This document shows positions 11,033 to 23,000 of a stretch of DNA of 64,000 bases, one piece after another. Numbering within the stretch: the stretch's first letter is position 1; each line of letters starts with the position of its first letter. The notes under the pieces are model-generated. The model was not told the DNA's origin and did no database searches. It saw only the letters and a program-made list of their open reading frames with translations. Location: NCBI GenBank assembly GCA_941918925.1, contig OW799236.1, positions 79,982,713-80,046,712 on the forward strand, in the 5' to 3' direction. The position numbers and the translations under genes are program-made. The DNA comes from Phyto melanocephala. Its lineage: Eukaryota > Arthropoda > Insecta > Diptera > Rhinophoridae.

Positions 11033-14000
11033 CTAAAATAAATATTTATAAGTAAATAATTTTACACTTTGTATCTAATTTAAGTTCACTATGGCGTATT
11101 TACCAAAAGCCAATCTGTTGGACAAATAGTAGCTCAAAGTATCCAGAGGTGTATTAAGTTTAACTACAGGTGTGTCCTCCAACAAACCCAAATTCTCCAA
11201 ACATTCAGCATCTCCAATACGTTCAACTAATTTCTGTTTAAGATTTTCATAGAAAATACTAGAATCTGTAAGTCCCAGCAAATTAACGACCAATTGACGC
11301 CAGGTAACATCGGGACCACTGGGATGTAACATGGAATGTGGCTCTGGATCAATTAAACCCAACAATTGCATGGGTTGTATAGATTGGGAAAAGCCTTTGT
11401 AGCGTATGGTGCCTCTCAACAACGTATGAACATCTCTGCCCAAACCATACAGGTCGGCATATTTCGTCGAGTCACGATTTGGAAAGCCTTCCAAAGCAAA
11501 ACCAGGTAAAAAGTCTAAATTCTTAGGATTTGACATTAGATCACCACCACCAGAGATCTCGACAATTTGTCCTTTACTCAAGTACTTGGCAGCCGAAAGA
11601 GTATTCAAAAGAACACCACGTGGCGACCAAGAGAACTTGTAGCGCAGGGGATTGTCCGAATGTTCAGGAGCAGGAAGACCACCACAGAAACTAATAAATG
11701 ACTCTATAACACCACCTTTTTCTTGGGCCTCGTGAATGCATTCCAAAGCCAATAAATGGTCAATGCCGGGATCCAAGCCAACTTCATTCATAATTGTCAC
11801 ACCATTGCGACGAGCCTCTTCATGCAAAGCATTTATTTCATCATTCAAATAACTGGCTGTCACCATATGAGTTCTCTCAGCCACACAATACTTGGCGATC
11901 ATGCCATGAAGACTGTAAGGCAGTAGAGAAATCACTAAATCAGCTTTGCCACACAACTCTTGCAGATGATCGGTGCTCTCGTTGACATTCAAATAAACAC
12001 TGTCAACACCAGCATATTGATTGGCCAAACGATCGGCTTCATCCTTAACTTGTGAGCACACTGTTATCGAAACATCGTTTTGACGATGCAGCCATTCTAC
12101 CAAGGGGGCAGAAACCATGCCAGCACCCAATACTAATACTTTCTTATCAGTCTCCGAACGACCTTCGATTTTATGACGTGAACGATTGCTGGTGGGTAAC
12201 ATTGAAAAAGAGAAAGCAATTAATATTTGTTTCTGTATGTGTAATGCATGTATATGTGAAGTATGGAAGATAGAGTCGATAATATTTTTATTATATGGAA
12301 TTACATACACAAGTCTCTCAAAATTCATTATTATATTGACATTGTTAATGCTAAATTTTACCTGAAGGACATTTAATTTATTTTTTAATTTATTTTATAT
12401 TCCAATAAAACTTAATTACTCTAATGTTTTAGTAGAATATTGTTTTGTTAATATTTCAACAAATATATGAAAAACAAACTCCAGCTGATTTATTACTTCT
12501 ACTAAAAAATATAAATAAATTTCTAAAGTGTCTTACGTCTTATCAATATAAAACAAATAAGAACACTTTATTTGGCCATGCCGAATCTAAATATACCTTT
12601 CACCATCATCTACATAGGCATAGTGACCACATAGTAGCTTAGCCTTGATAACAGCTTTAATGTTATACAAAATTTTTCTTTATTATTTCCGACCCCATCT
12701 TTTATTTTGAACTTTAACATATTAGCAGTATTCTACTACCCAAGCCTTCTCATTTGATACCCATATTGATGTGGTTGAGAAAAATATTATTCATCATTAT
12801 TCATCTTTTGGCCACCGTCATGGATTTAAATTTTATTCTATTGGTCAACCCATTCATTTGATACATATATTGGGGAAGTTGAAGTGGGCATATCTTTATT
12901 TACTAGACATAAATTTTTTGTACGCCATTTTGTGGTAGAGGCCATCATGGATTTTAAATTTATTTTGAGTTTATTATATTTTGCCCTTTTTCGTGGTAAC
13001 TATATTAGGTTAGGTAGAACAGGCAGCTGTTGTGCAGCTCACTTGGGTCCATTTTATTGATCCCATTGTGATACCTAAACAGAAAAGTAAGAATAGAATA
13101 GAAAAGAGAGAAGAGAAGCAGACAACACCAGAGTCTCGGGCGGGAATCGAACCCGCAACCCCTAAACTAGCAGACCAGCACTCTACTGACTAGTCCACCG
13201 GGGCACCCGTGTTATCAATATTGCCTCCTCTGTTACACAACAGCTAAAAATTATTTTTTTTTTGTTCGTAAATTGTAGGACTAAAAGCAAAACCACTTAT
13301 ATCACAGTTAGTTTTAAACCGATTTATCAGTTTTTTCCAGAAATAGTTTTCGAGACTGCAGTTTGTATTTAAATGTCTTTTTTGTTTAAAAAAATTATTT
13401 AGAAGCTTCTGTAAAGTAACTTTGTCGACTTATCTAATTATATAATTTTTACAAAGTCCTAGACACATACCAAAAATAGTAGAAAATAGTCTATAATTTA
13501 TCTTAGGGCTAAAAAATCGAGATCTCCTAGTCATATACTTTCAGAAATTATATATACTTTATGGGATTAGAAATTAATGTTATGGAAATTACAAAAGGGA
13601 ATGACAATATATATATACCATTGTCACAGATGAAGGGTATAAAAAAATCGCTACTGCATTCGTATTTGTTATCTCTTATACTGTCTGCATATGTTGGCAT
13701 TATCTACATTTAACCCATGTTGTGCTTAAAGCACATTGTCGCAATACAACTTAGATAAGAGGGAGAAATACTATCCAATTTTTTTAATTAGAACTGAGCT
13801 ATAAATAAACTATTACTACAATAGAAAAAAATTTAAATTACAGCTTTACAAAGAAAATAGAGTGAAACCAAATTAAAACTCAGGCATATTGATAACTGAA
13901 ACACACAAATGCATTGAAACATTAAACCTTATCAAACAACTCTTGCTCTGATTTTTCACATTAAGCTCTCTAGAATGGGTTTGTACATACCTATTAGATT

Positions 14001-17000
14001 CCCGCATCTCTTGTATGTATTTGTAGTTATCAGTCAATTTGCCATTACTGGCAATAACGGCCTGCAAAGAAAAATTAAAAGTAAATACCATTTTCGACTT
14101 CTAAACCCAAAATAAACTCTCTGACTTACCGACTGAATGGGATAAGAGTAATTCTCATCCTCCAACTGCTTTTTGGCATCACTCTTAATAATGTCATTCA
14201 CAAATGGATTTAACAACTCACCAAACATATCAGTAGCCTCTCTAGGCAATTGAGTGGGCATATTATCGATGGAGCACACTAAAACGCCAGGACCCTTAAA
14301 ACTTTTAGTGTCCTTGTTACGATCAGCATCATACAAACAGAAAGGAGTATCGATGGTAGTACATTCGTTCATAAATTCAATGGAACCACCCGGATCAGCG
14401 GAGATATCACAAATGGCCAGCATGCGATGAGGCAAAGCAGGACTACCTTTGCTAGTGGGTAGCCAAGGGGTATTGGCAGGTCTAAGAAGATTTTTGGCAT
14501 CAGGAATGCTAATCAACTTGGGACTGCCTACAGCCCAGTAAATGCCATTTAAAATTACAGAGGCATAGGGGGCGATCTTTTGGCTAAATGTGGAAATATA
14601 TAGTTCGGGATATTCAACATATTCCTTGGCATCAAAACCACCACCCTCACGACGTTCCAAATGATCTGAACGGCTAACCTCACAGCCGTACAATTTATTT
14701 TGACCTTTAGACAAGACATAAATAATATTAAAAATGTTTCTTATAAACAAGCTTGTTTTCAACTTACTGCCATGTTCTGCCACTTTTCTCAACATTTCTG
14801 GTGGCACATATTCGATGGGCAATTCTTGAAAGACCTCTTGGGCACCCTGAGACACATTACCAGAACCAGTGAACACAAAAGTCAAAGGACCAATAGATTT
14901 TGGCATCATACCCAAAGAAATCTCATAGCCACAATCACGTATAGCTTGTCTAGCCATAGACGAATTGCGATAGTTGTGGGCAGGACCAATATGCATAAAC
15001 GGTGTATGATGACCCAAAGCCAACAAACGTAAACCAATGCCATGCAAAATGTTAACCATACCAGCAACACCGGCATATTTACCAAAAGCTACCTGACGAG
15101 CTCCCCTCTCATCAACAATACGCTCATAATCGATCAAACGTATCTTCTTTTCCAGCACAGCATCCAATAGAGGCATATTGGATTCTTGCGCCTTAATAGT
15201 GTGAGAGAAGAAACAATAGGTTTTTCCCGGTATAAGAGCATCGATGGGAACTTGCTTCACACCAAAGATAACAGAAGCCTCACTAATGTCTTCTTGAATA
15301 ATGGCGCCAGCTTGCATATAAGCCTAAAAAATAAAACAATTTATTTATAGTAAATATTCAGTTGATGCATAAATTTCTAAATATAAAATTTGGAAAAACA
15401 TAAATACTTTCTCCATTGTCTCTACAAAGTTGCACTATTTGTAGCTAGAGATAACCCTATTTTAAGTTTGAAATGTCTGGCAACTTTAATATCATTTGTT
15501 CTTTAATATTATCCCCCAAAAATATTTGTTTTATTCGGTTCAGCTAAATTAGCAATGTTGGAGTAAGGTAAACCCACAAAAGATTCTCCATCTACGAGAG
15601 CGATAATTATTTTGGCATAATAACTTCCTCAAAACTGATACCGGCTAGAATGGCTACGGTAAAAAAACACGATTGCCAATTACTTGGAATTATTGGAATC
15701 GTATTTCACACAGTAGACTTCTATTTAGACTAAATATTTAGCAATTTTTTTTAAAGTGGTTCTCTTACGTTTTCACCAAGATAGTAATATCTATATTTAA
15801 ACCTGCAACTTAAATCACTTCAATGATAAAAAAAATGTCGCATTGCCGGTTTAGTATCAGAATTTCATAGCTCCGAGCTAACAACAGTATGCATAATAAC
15901 AAACCGTGTTCTAACTAACGAGCTGCTAACTTTTTCTAGGGGAAATTTCCATAAGGAAAAGATAACAGCTCGTTAGTTAGGGTTTGTTATTATGCATAAC
16001 GTCCTAAATTTATACTGACAAACTTTTTTTTTAATTTGTGTAATCTCTGTATAACACTACAAGGTTTACCCCTTTAAAGAAACTCCCTTTAATAACATAT
16101 TATTTAGATTATAACCACTTTTCTTCGGCAACTATTTTTTATCTTTAATTTTTTTTTTAACTAAACGTATTTTAATTTTTTATTTCTCTTAATTTGCGCA
16201 GTTTAAAATACACATACATATACATATATGAATTTTTGTTGCAATTGTATTGGTTTGTTGTGTTTTTAGCCTAAACAGCTTTTTGTATCCGATGACGCGT
16301 AGTATTTTAAAATGTTTTTTTTAATGGAGAGTGCCATTCATTCTTTATTTGTGATATGATAAAAAAGAAAAGAACCGAAAAATGATACAAGAAAAAATAC
16401 ACAGTGTATGGAAATTTCCATTTGTTTAGTTGTTTATGGAAAATTTTTCAATAGATACACTTAAGCATTATGAGAAATCTTTTATGCAATAAATGCATTC
16501 TTGATTTGGTCTTTTGTAAGAAATCTGTATATTACTCAATCTGTACATATGGAGTTAATTTAAGTTACAACCCCGTATACATGAGTCTAGAGGAACTTTT
16601 GAAAATATACATATAACCAGGGTACACTTATACAAGGTGGCGGTGCAAGCCCAGCTGACTATTTTTTTGTGTTCTGGAGAATGTCAAAATACATACTTAA
16701 AAAAATTATTTCAACTTCGGAAATTGTCAAACTCCATACATAAAAAAAGAGAGACAAAAATTGCTCTCCTTTACGCTATCACCTTATGTAATTACACCAT
16801 GCATATAACCAAACGGTTTTGTTTTATTGGCCTTAAAAATATCAACATGAAAACATTATAAACATTATTATTATATACACTGCCGTTCACTTGAATAGGT
16901 TCATATATTTTTGCAATTTTTTATTTTAAACTAAAATTTAGAAAAATTCTTGTATTCGAAAAGTTCTAAATATGAAAAGTGTTTGTAAATATAGGATGGG

Positions 17001-20000
17001 CTACTTAAAACTTTAAATTTGAACAACCAATTACTTTTAATTTGAAAAGCAGAATAACGTTAATTTTTGTTTTAATTTCCACGTTTATGGTTAACTATAT
17101 GCTCGAGCGAAATTGGGTAATATTAAAAGCTTACTTTAAAACTTCTTTAAGACAAACTACATGAAATTTAAGTGGAATATTTAAGAGAAGAGATCGGTCT
17201 TCAGTTCAGTTCGTGCGTCAATATGTGAAGGCAGATCATAAAAATGGATCTTCATTGGACAAAATAACTCGTGTACGTTATCGTCTGGTGCATTTATGTG
17301 GCTGAAAATATACAAGAACATTTATCAATAATATTTCGTCATCGTTCTCAGGAACTGAACATTTCTCGAACTTCTTTGAGAAAAAAAATTGGGTTATTGG
17401 ATTTATTTTTTTTCAGATAGTCATGTGAATAATATTGTATTCCAATCCTAAATGACAAACTTCAACCTTTCCCATAAAACCAGAAATTTTTAAAAACAAT
17501 CAATACCTTTTTTAGGCAATTAAAATTTTAAAGGACCCACTCTATATATACCCTTCACACAGTGAAAAAGGGTATATGTTTATAGGTTTGTCATTGCATG
17601 TGAAATTTCTACAATTTTCATTTCCGTTCCCATAAAGTATAAATTTTCTGAAAGCTTATGAGTAGGGGAGTCGATTAAGCTCTGTCAGTCTGTCCGTCTG
17701 TCCGTGTGTATGTTGAAATCAACCCCGACATCGCCTGCACCCGCGTGAGGTATTAAAATATCAGAAATATTCGGGAAATATTGAGATATTGAGATATGAG
17801 CAAAAACCACGACCACCTCGTGTTTTTCACAACAACAACATACAAGACATTCATACATACAAACGTGGTATACTGGTTAGAGTGAATGTGTGGCGATTGA
17901 TTTTTTGCAAAGTGTATGAGTTGGGAAGACAATCACCCCAATTCTAAATATTCCCAGGGAATTAAATTCCCCGGGAATTCATTTTTCCCGCGAATAAAAT
18001 TCCCCTATTCTAAACAGTCGGGGAAGGGAATAAAAAGGGAGAGAGAATTTTACATTTTCGAAGTCAGCTGTTTGCTTTTGCTGTTTTGTTTTGACAAAAT
18101 ATTTGCTAATAATTTTTAGAAATATTAAGCGTAAAAAGTGAATACTCGTAAATAATAAAAAAGAAATTGTTAAAAGTGAATAAAAATGTTTAGTGTAGCG
18201 TTGATAATAATAGCTGAAGCAAAAAACTCAGAAGCATATCAATCTGACAAGAATAAGCAAAGGGTAGAAAGGAGAATGCTACATGACGCCAGCAACCCAC
18301 TTGAGTTGCCGCACATTTTGTAAGTAAATTTTACTTTTGGAGTAAATAAATCGGCGTTCAAATATCTGTTTGGACGTGTTCAGCCCAAAGGTAAGTCGCT
18401 TGCAATTTCTCCAATCATGAAATTAAGTGAGATTTTACGCTTCTTTGCTGAAGGTTGGTACCAAACGGGTACAGGTAAAGATTGCGGTGTGTCTGTGGAT
18501 CAGTGTAGTCTTAGCAAAGTTCTGGCAGAAGTTATTAATATATTTGAGGAGCATTTACGCCCAATATAGATAACTTTTTGTAGAACTGAAGTGCAAAAAC
18601 GGCAAATTGCGTTAGCTTTTTATGTAAAGTATGGTATTCCAAGCATTATAGGATGTGTTGACGGATCGCATGACCGCATTATTTCTCCTCCTAAGAACAA
18701 GCATCTTTACTACAATACGAAGAAATACTATAATTTGAATGTAATGCTGGTAAAGTATTTCTTTTGTTTTAAATTATCAATAATTAATTTTTAATCAAAA
18801 AATTACAGGTCTGTGATCATGAGCTGAGGATTCAGTACGTTGATGCCTTACATCCTGGAGCGTGTCACGATTCCTTTATTTGGAATTCTGGCGAATGGCG
18901 TACTCACCTTGAGCAAGAATAACTTAGAGGTGGCAGCAATTATTGGCTTCTTGGTAAAGTTTTGAATGATAACAGACAATTCATAAATTAAAACTGCATT
19001 TTTTTTAGCAGACGCAGGATATTCACTTGAACTGTGACTTTTAACGTCTTATAGGTATCATCTACAAGACGTCTGTTGAAATTAAATTTAATGAAATTCA
19101 CTCTAAGTGTCGAAATGTGGTTGAACGCACTAATGGTGTTTTAAAAATTGATGGAGGTGCATTTTTGGTGCTAGACAGCTTCACTACGCTCCAAAAAAAG
19201 CTGCTAAAATAACAAATTTTTGGTGTTCCTTGCATAACATAACAATACTACAGTACACGATGTAGAAAATTTAGATTGTTAGAGCGATTAGGATAATGAT
19301 GTGGTACCCTTAGACTCACCACAATATTAATCCATTGCCCAAAATATTAGAAAATATAATAGAAAAATATTAGAAAAAATATTGCGAATAATCTCTAATA
19401 AATTTCTGTAATAAAGCCACTTCTTATTTATATATATACATTTTTTAAATAAATATAACATTTTATTAAAAAATTTAAAAACTTCAAAAATTAAAAAAAA
19501 GATAAATAAAAATTAAAATTATTTTAAAACTAAAAAACAATTCATTATTCTGCTTTCTGTTTGTTGTTTTTGTCCTAAAAGTAACAATAAATTACATTAT
19601 TTATCACAATTTGTATAAAAAATATTAAATACTTGCATTTTTGTCACAACTCCCTTTAAATTTGTTGGCGGATTTTTTCCCAAAAATTGTTATTACATTC
19701 TCCCTTTAATTACCTTTCATAATACCTACTTTTTTCCCAGGGAACAATTTCCCAATTTCGAAGTTCATTTAGAATAAGGGAAAAGGGAAAGGGAACAAAT
19801 TTCCCCGGGAGAAGTTATTTAGAATAGGGGAACAGGGAATAGGGAAATAATTCCCAGGGAATTGTTATTTAGAATTGGGGTGATTGTGAAATCAAAGAAG
19901 CCTTAACTGAAGAATTAAAAAAGCTGCAGCTGACTCCCTTCGCATTTTTGAATTTATCCTACTTCCTATTTATATAATGAATGTGAATGCTTGAATGTTT

Positions 20001-23000
20001 AGATGTTTGTTTCTCAATCAAGCAAAAACGGATAAACGGAACAACATAAATAAAATTTGGCATACACATAGACAAAATCCTAAATTAACACATAGGCTAC
20101 CCTTTATCACGATAGTCAAGCGACTTTGCAAAAATATGCAATAAATATATTTTTTAATTACTTAGTCGGCTGTTTAAGGGTTAGAGTGTCCAAAATTTAC
20201 ACGTAATGGCAAAAAAAATTTAATTATCCAACGTCATCTTTAAAAGTATTTAGTTTTAAAATTTTGCATATCCACTAATATAATAAATATAAATTTTTGT
20301 ATGTTTAAATGTTTTGATAATTTTACTCAATCACGCAAAAAACGACTAAACCGACTTCAATGGAATTTGCCGCACAGATAGGTAACAACCTGAGCTATAA
20401 AATAAAGAGGCTGCCTTTCGTGCTGGTAACTACGTCGACGAAGTCGAGGGCACAGGCTAGTATCAAATAAAGGATTATATACTCGGCATTACATCTGTAT
20501 TAAAATATTATTAATATTAATATGTTGTTATCTAAGTATATATATAAAAGTGAAACTCTGTGTGTGTGTGTGCGTGTGTGTGTAAGCGATGGACTCCGAA
20601 ACTGTAAAACTGATCGGACTCAAGCTTTGGCAAGTTATTGTACACATTTCAGGGAGTGCTTATGGGTGGTAAAAAGTGGGGGCCACGCCCATAAAATGTT
20701 ATAATTTTGAGGTACTTGCACTGCACTGATTTTTCTGAAACTTTGCACACATATTGAGCTGTCATGACTTTAGAAATTCCCGATTAGAAAAGTGGGCAGT
20801 GCCACGCCCATAATTTTTGTTTTTATCATTTTCAGCTACTTAAACTTCACCGATTTTTCTGAAACTTTGCGCACATATTGAGCTGTCATGACTATACAGT
20901 TTCGTGATTAGAATAGTGGGAAGTGCCACGCCCATTAAAAAAGGTATAATTTTTAGCTTTTTGCACTTGATATTCAATTAAAATTCAGAATGCATTTTTA
21001 TTCATTAAGGGGCATAGCAACGCGCGCTGGGCTTGGCTAGTTATTAATAAAATAAATATTTGTCAACCATTTCTTACGATTTATAGCTTATTTTATATTT
21101 CAACCTTGCTGACAAACTATAAAAATACAAAAATTTTGCGCTAATAATTTTTTTATTAAAGTTTTGAAAATAAAAATAGTACTAATTTTGCATGGAAAAA
21201 AATTTATTGTTACTTATTTCTGTATAACTTAAAAATATAAAAAAACATTGACTTAAAGAAAATTTTATTATTAACAATTTTCTGATATTTTCATGAATAT
21301 CAGACTCATCATTCCCCTGAGGCATGCCGATAGTAAAAAACTAAAAACGAACTAGAATTTTTCGCTTCATAATCTCTATATTCCACATATTTTTATTTAA
21401 AGGCCGGAAAATTTTTTTTTTTTTTGCAGACTAGTGTAATTTTAGTTAAAATCACGGTTTTAGAAAAAAGGAACCTAGTCTTACTTATTTTTTGCTTCAA
21501 ATAATAACTACATTCCAAATAATCTTTACTCTACTGTATTATTTAATTTCAATTTAAAATTTTCAAGTGCATTTTAAAGAAGAAAAGCCGTATGACATGG
21601 AAGGAATATCAATTGTAAATATTATTATTATAGTCATAGTCATATCATACAATTTACCTTGGAGTAAAATAAACTTGATTAATCAAATGCATTGTGTATA
21701 TTTTCTTTTTCTTTTGCAAACAAAAAAAAAATAAAAGTATAATGTGATAAGAAACAGAAAAAAACAAGTAAGAGCGCTATATTCGGCCGTTCCGAATCTT
21801 ATATACCCTTCACAACGTGTAGTCATGCAATAACAGTAGTTTGTATCACCATTCCATATGATATACGTACATACATATAAAAAACATACATATATAAAAA
21901 CATCCCATTGTAAAATTATAAATTTACGTATGTATGTTAAAAAAAATAAAAAATATATTAAAAAAAAAAAATTTTTTTTAAATAATTAAAATATATATAA
22001 TAAATATAAAACAAAAAAAATAAAAAAAAAATATTTAAAAAAAAAAATTAAAAAAAAAATAATAAAAATATAAATAATATATTAAATAAAAAATAAAAAA
22101 AAATTATAAAAAAAAAATATAAAAAAAAAAAATTTTTTGGCTCAGCTGGGATTCGATGCCACGTTTTCTCTAACCAGTATACACGTTTGGATGTATGTAT
22201 GTTGTTGTTGTAATGTTGTTTTTGTGCAAAAAAAATTGAGGTGGTCGTGGGTTTTTGCTTATATCTCAGTTGTTTATGTACCGATGTTTCTGATTTTCAA
22301 TACCGATCTACTCCCAAATATTTCTGATATTTTAATACCTCACCCGAGTCCAAGCGATGTCGGGGGGCTTCAAAAAGTTGATTTCAACATACACACGCAC
22401 AGACGGACAGACTGACAGGGCTTAATCGACTCCCCTATTAATAAGCTTTCAGAAAATATATACTTTATGGGGTCGGAAATCAAAATTGTAGAAATTTCAC
22501 ACGGAATGACAAACCTATATATACCCTTTTTCACTGTGTGAAGGGTATAATAACAAATAACTGTGAATGATATGTTTGACTTAGGTGAATCTTAATTACA
22601 CTCCACTAATAAAATGTGCACACACATTTCTAAATTGTTTTTTTTTTTTGCTCATCCTAAAACACAAATTTGTGTTGAAAGAAAAAAAAAAAACAAATAG
22701 TAAATTTTGACAACAAAATCAAATGTTATTACTTATTTAATAATAAATTGATAAATTAAATCCTCTTCCTCTAACAATATCTGCTCTCTCTCTTAAAAGG
22801 TAATTTCAACACAGAGAAAACAGTATCGGTTGTGAGTACCACAATTGTTGCCAACCGCGTAGTTTAGTTGTTCGGAATATAAATATATAGTCAGCACTAA
22901 AAATATCTTGCAATCATAATATTCATGCAATAGAAATTTTATAATCACAAATGAAAAGTTCGATTGCAGGAACTGAACCATTCGATTGGCAATAAATGTG

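Noticed and set aside
11794..12273. Plus-strand open frames overlapping LKR/SDH
   Set aside because: They are antisense shadows of exon 6 with no family signature.
12189..12328. Upstream extension of the exon 6 open frame with its own Met
   Set aside because: It is intron 5 sequence: a pyrimidine-rich acceptor ends at 12189 and the joined 5' exons supply the family sequence instead.
13005..13208. Possible tRNA gene
   Set aside because: The B box is good but no acceptor stem or proper anticodon arm forms, and four copies with a CCTAACCTAA tail show it is a SINE.
14034..14129. C-terminal extension of the exon 4 open frame past 14130
   Set aside because: A perfect GTAAGT donor follows codon 452 and exon 5 continues the family sequence, so the apparent tail is a 68-bp intron read through.
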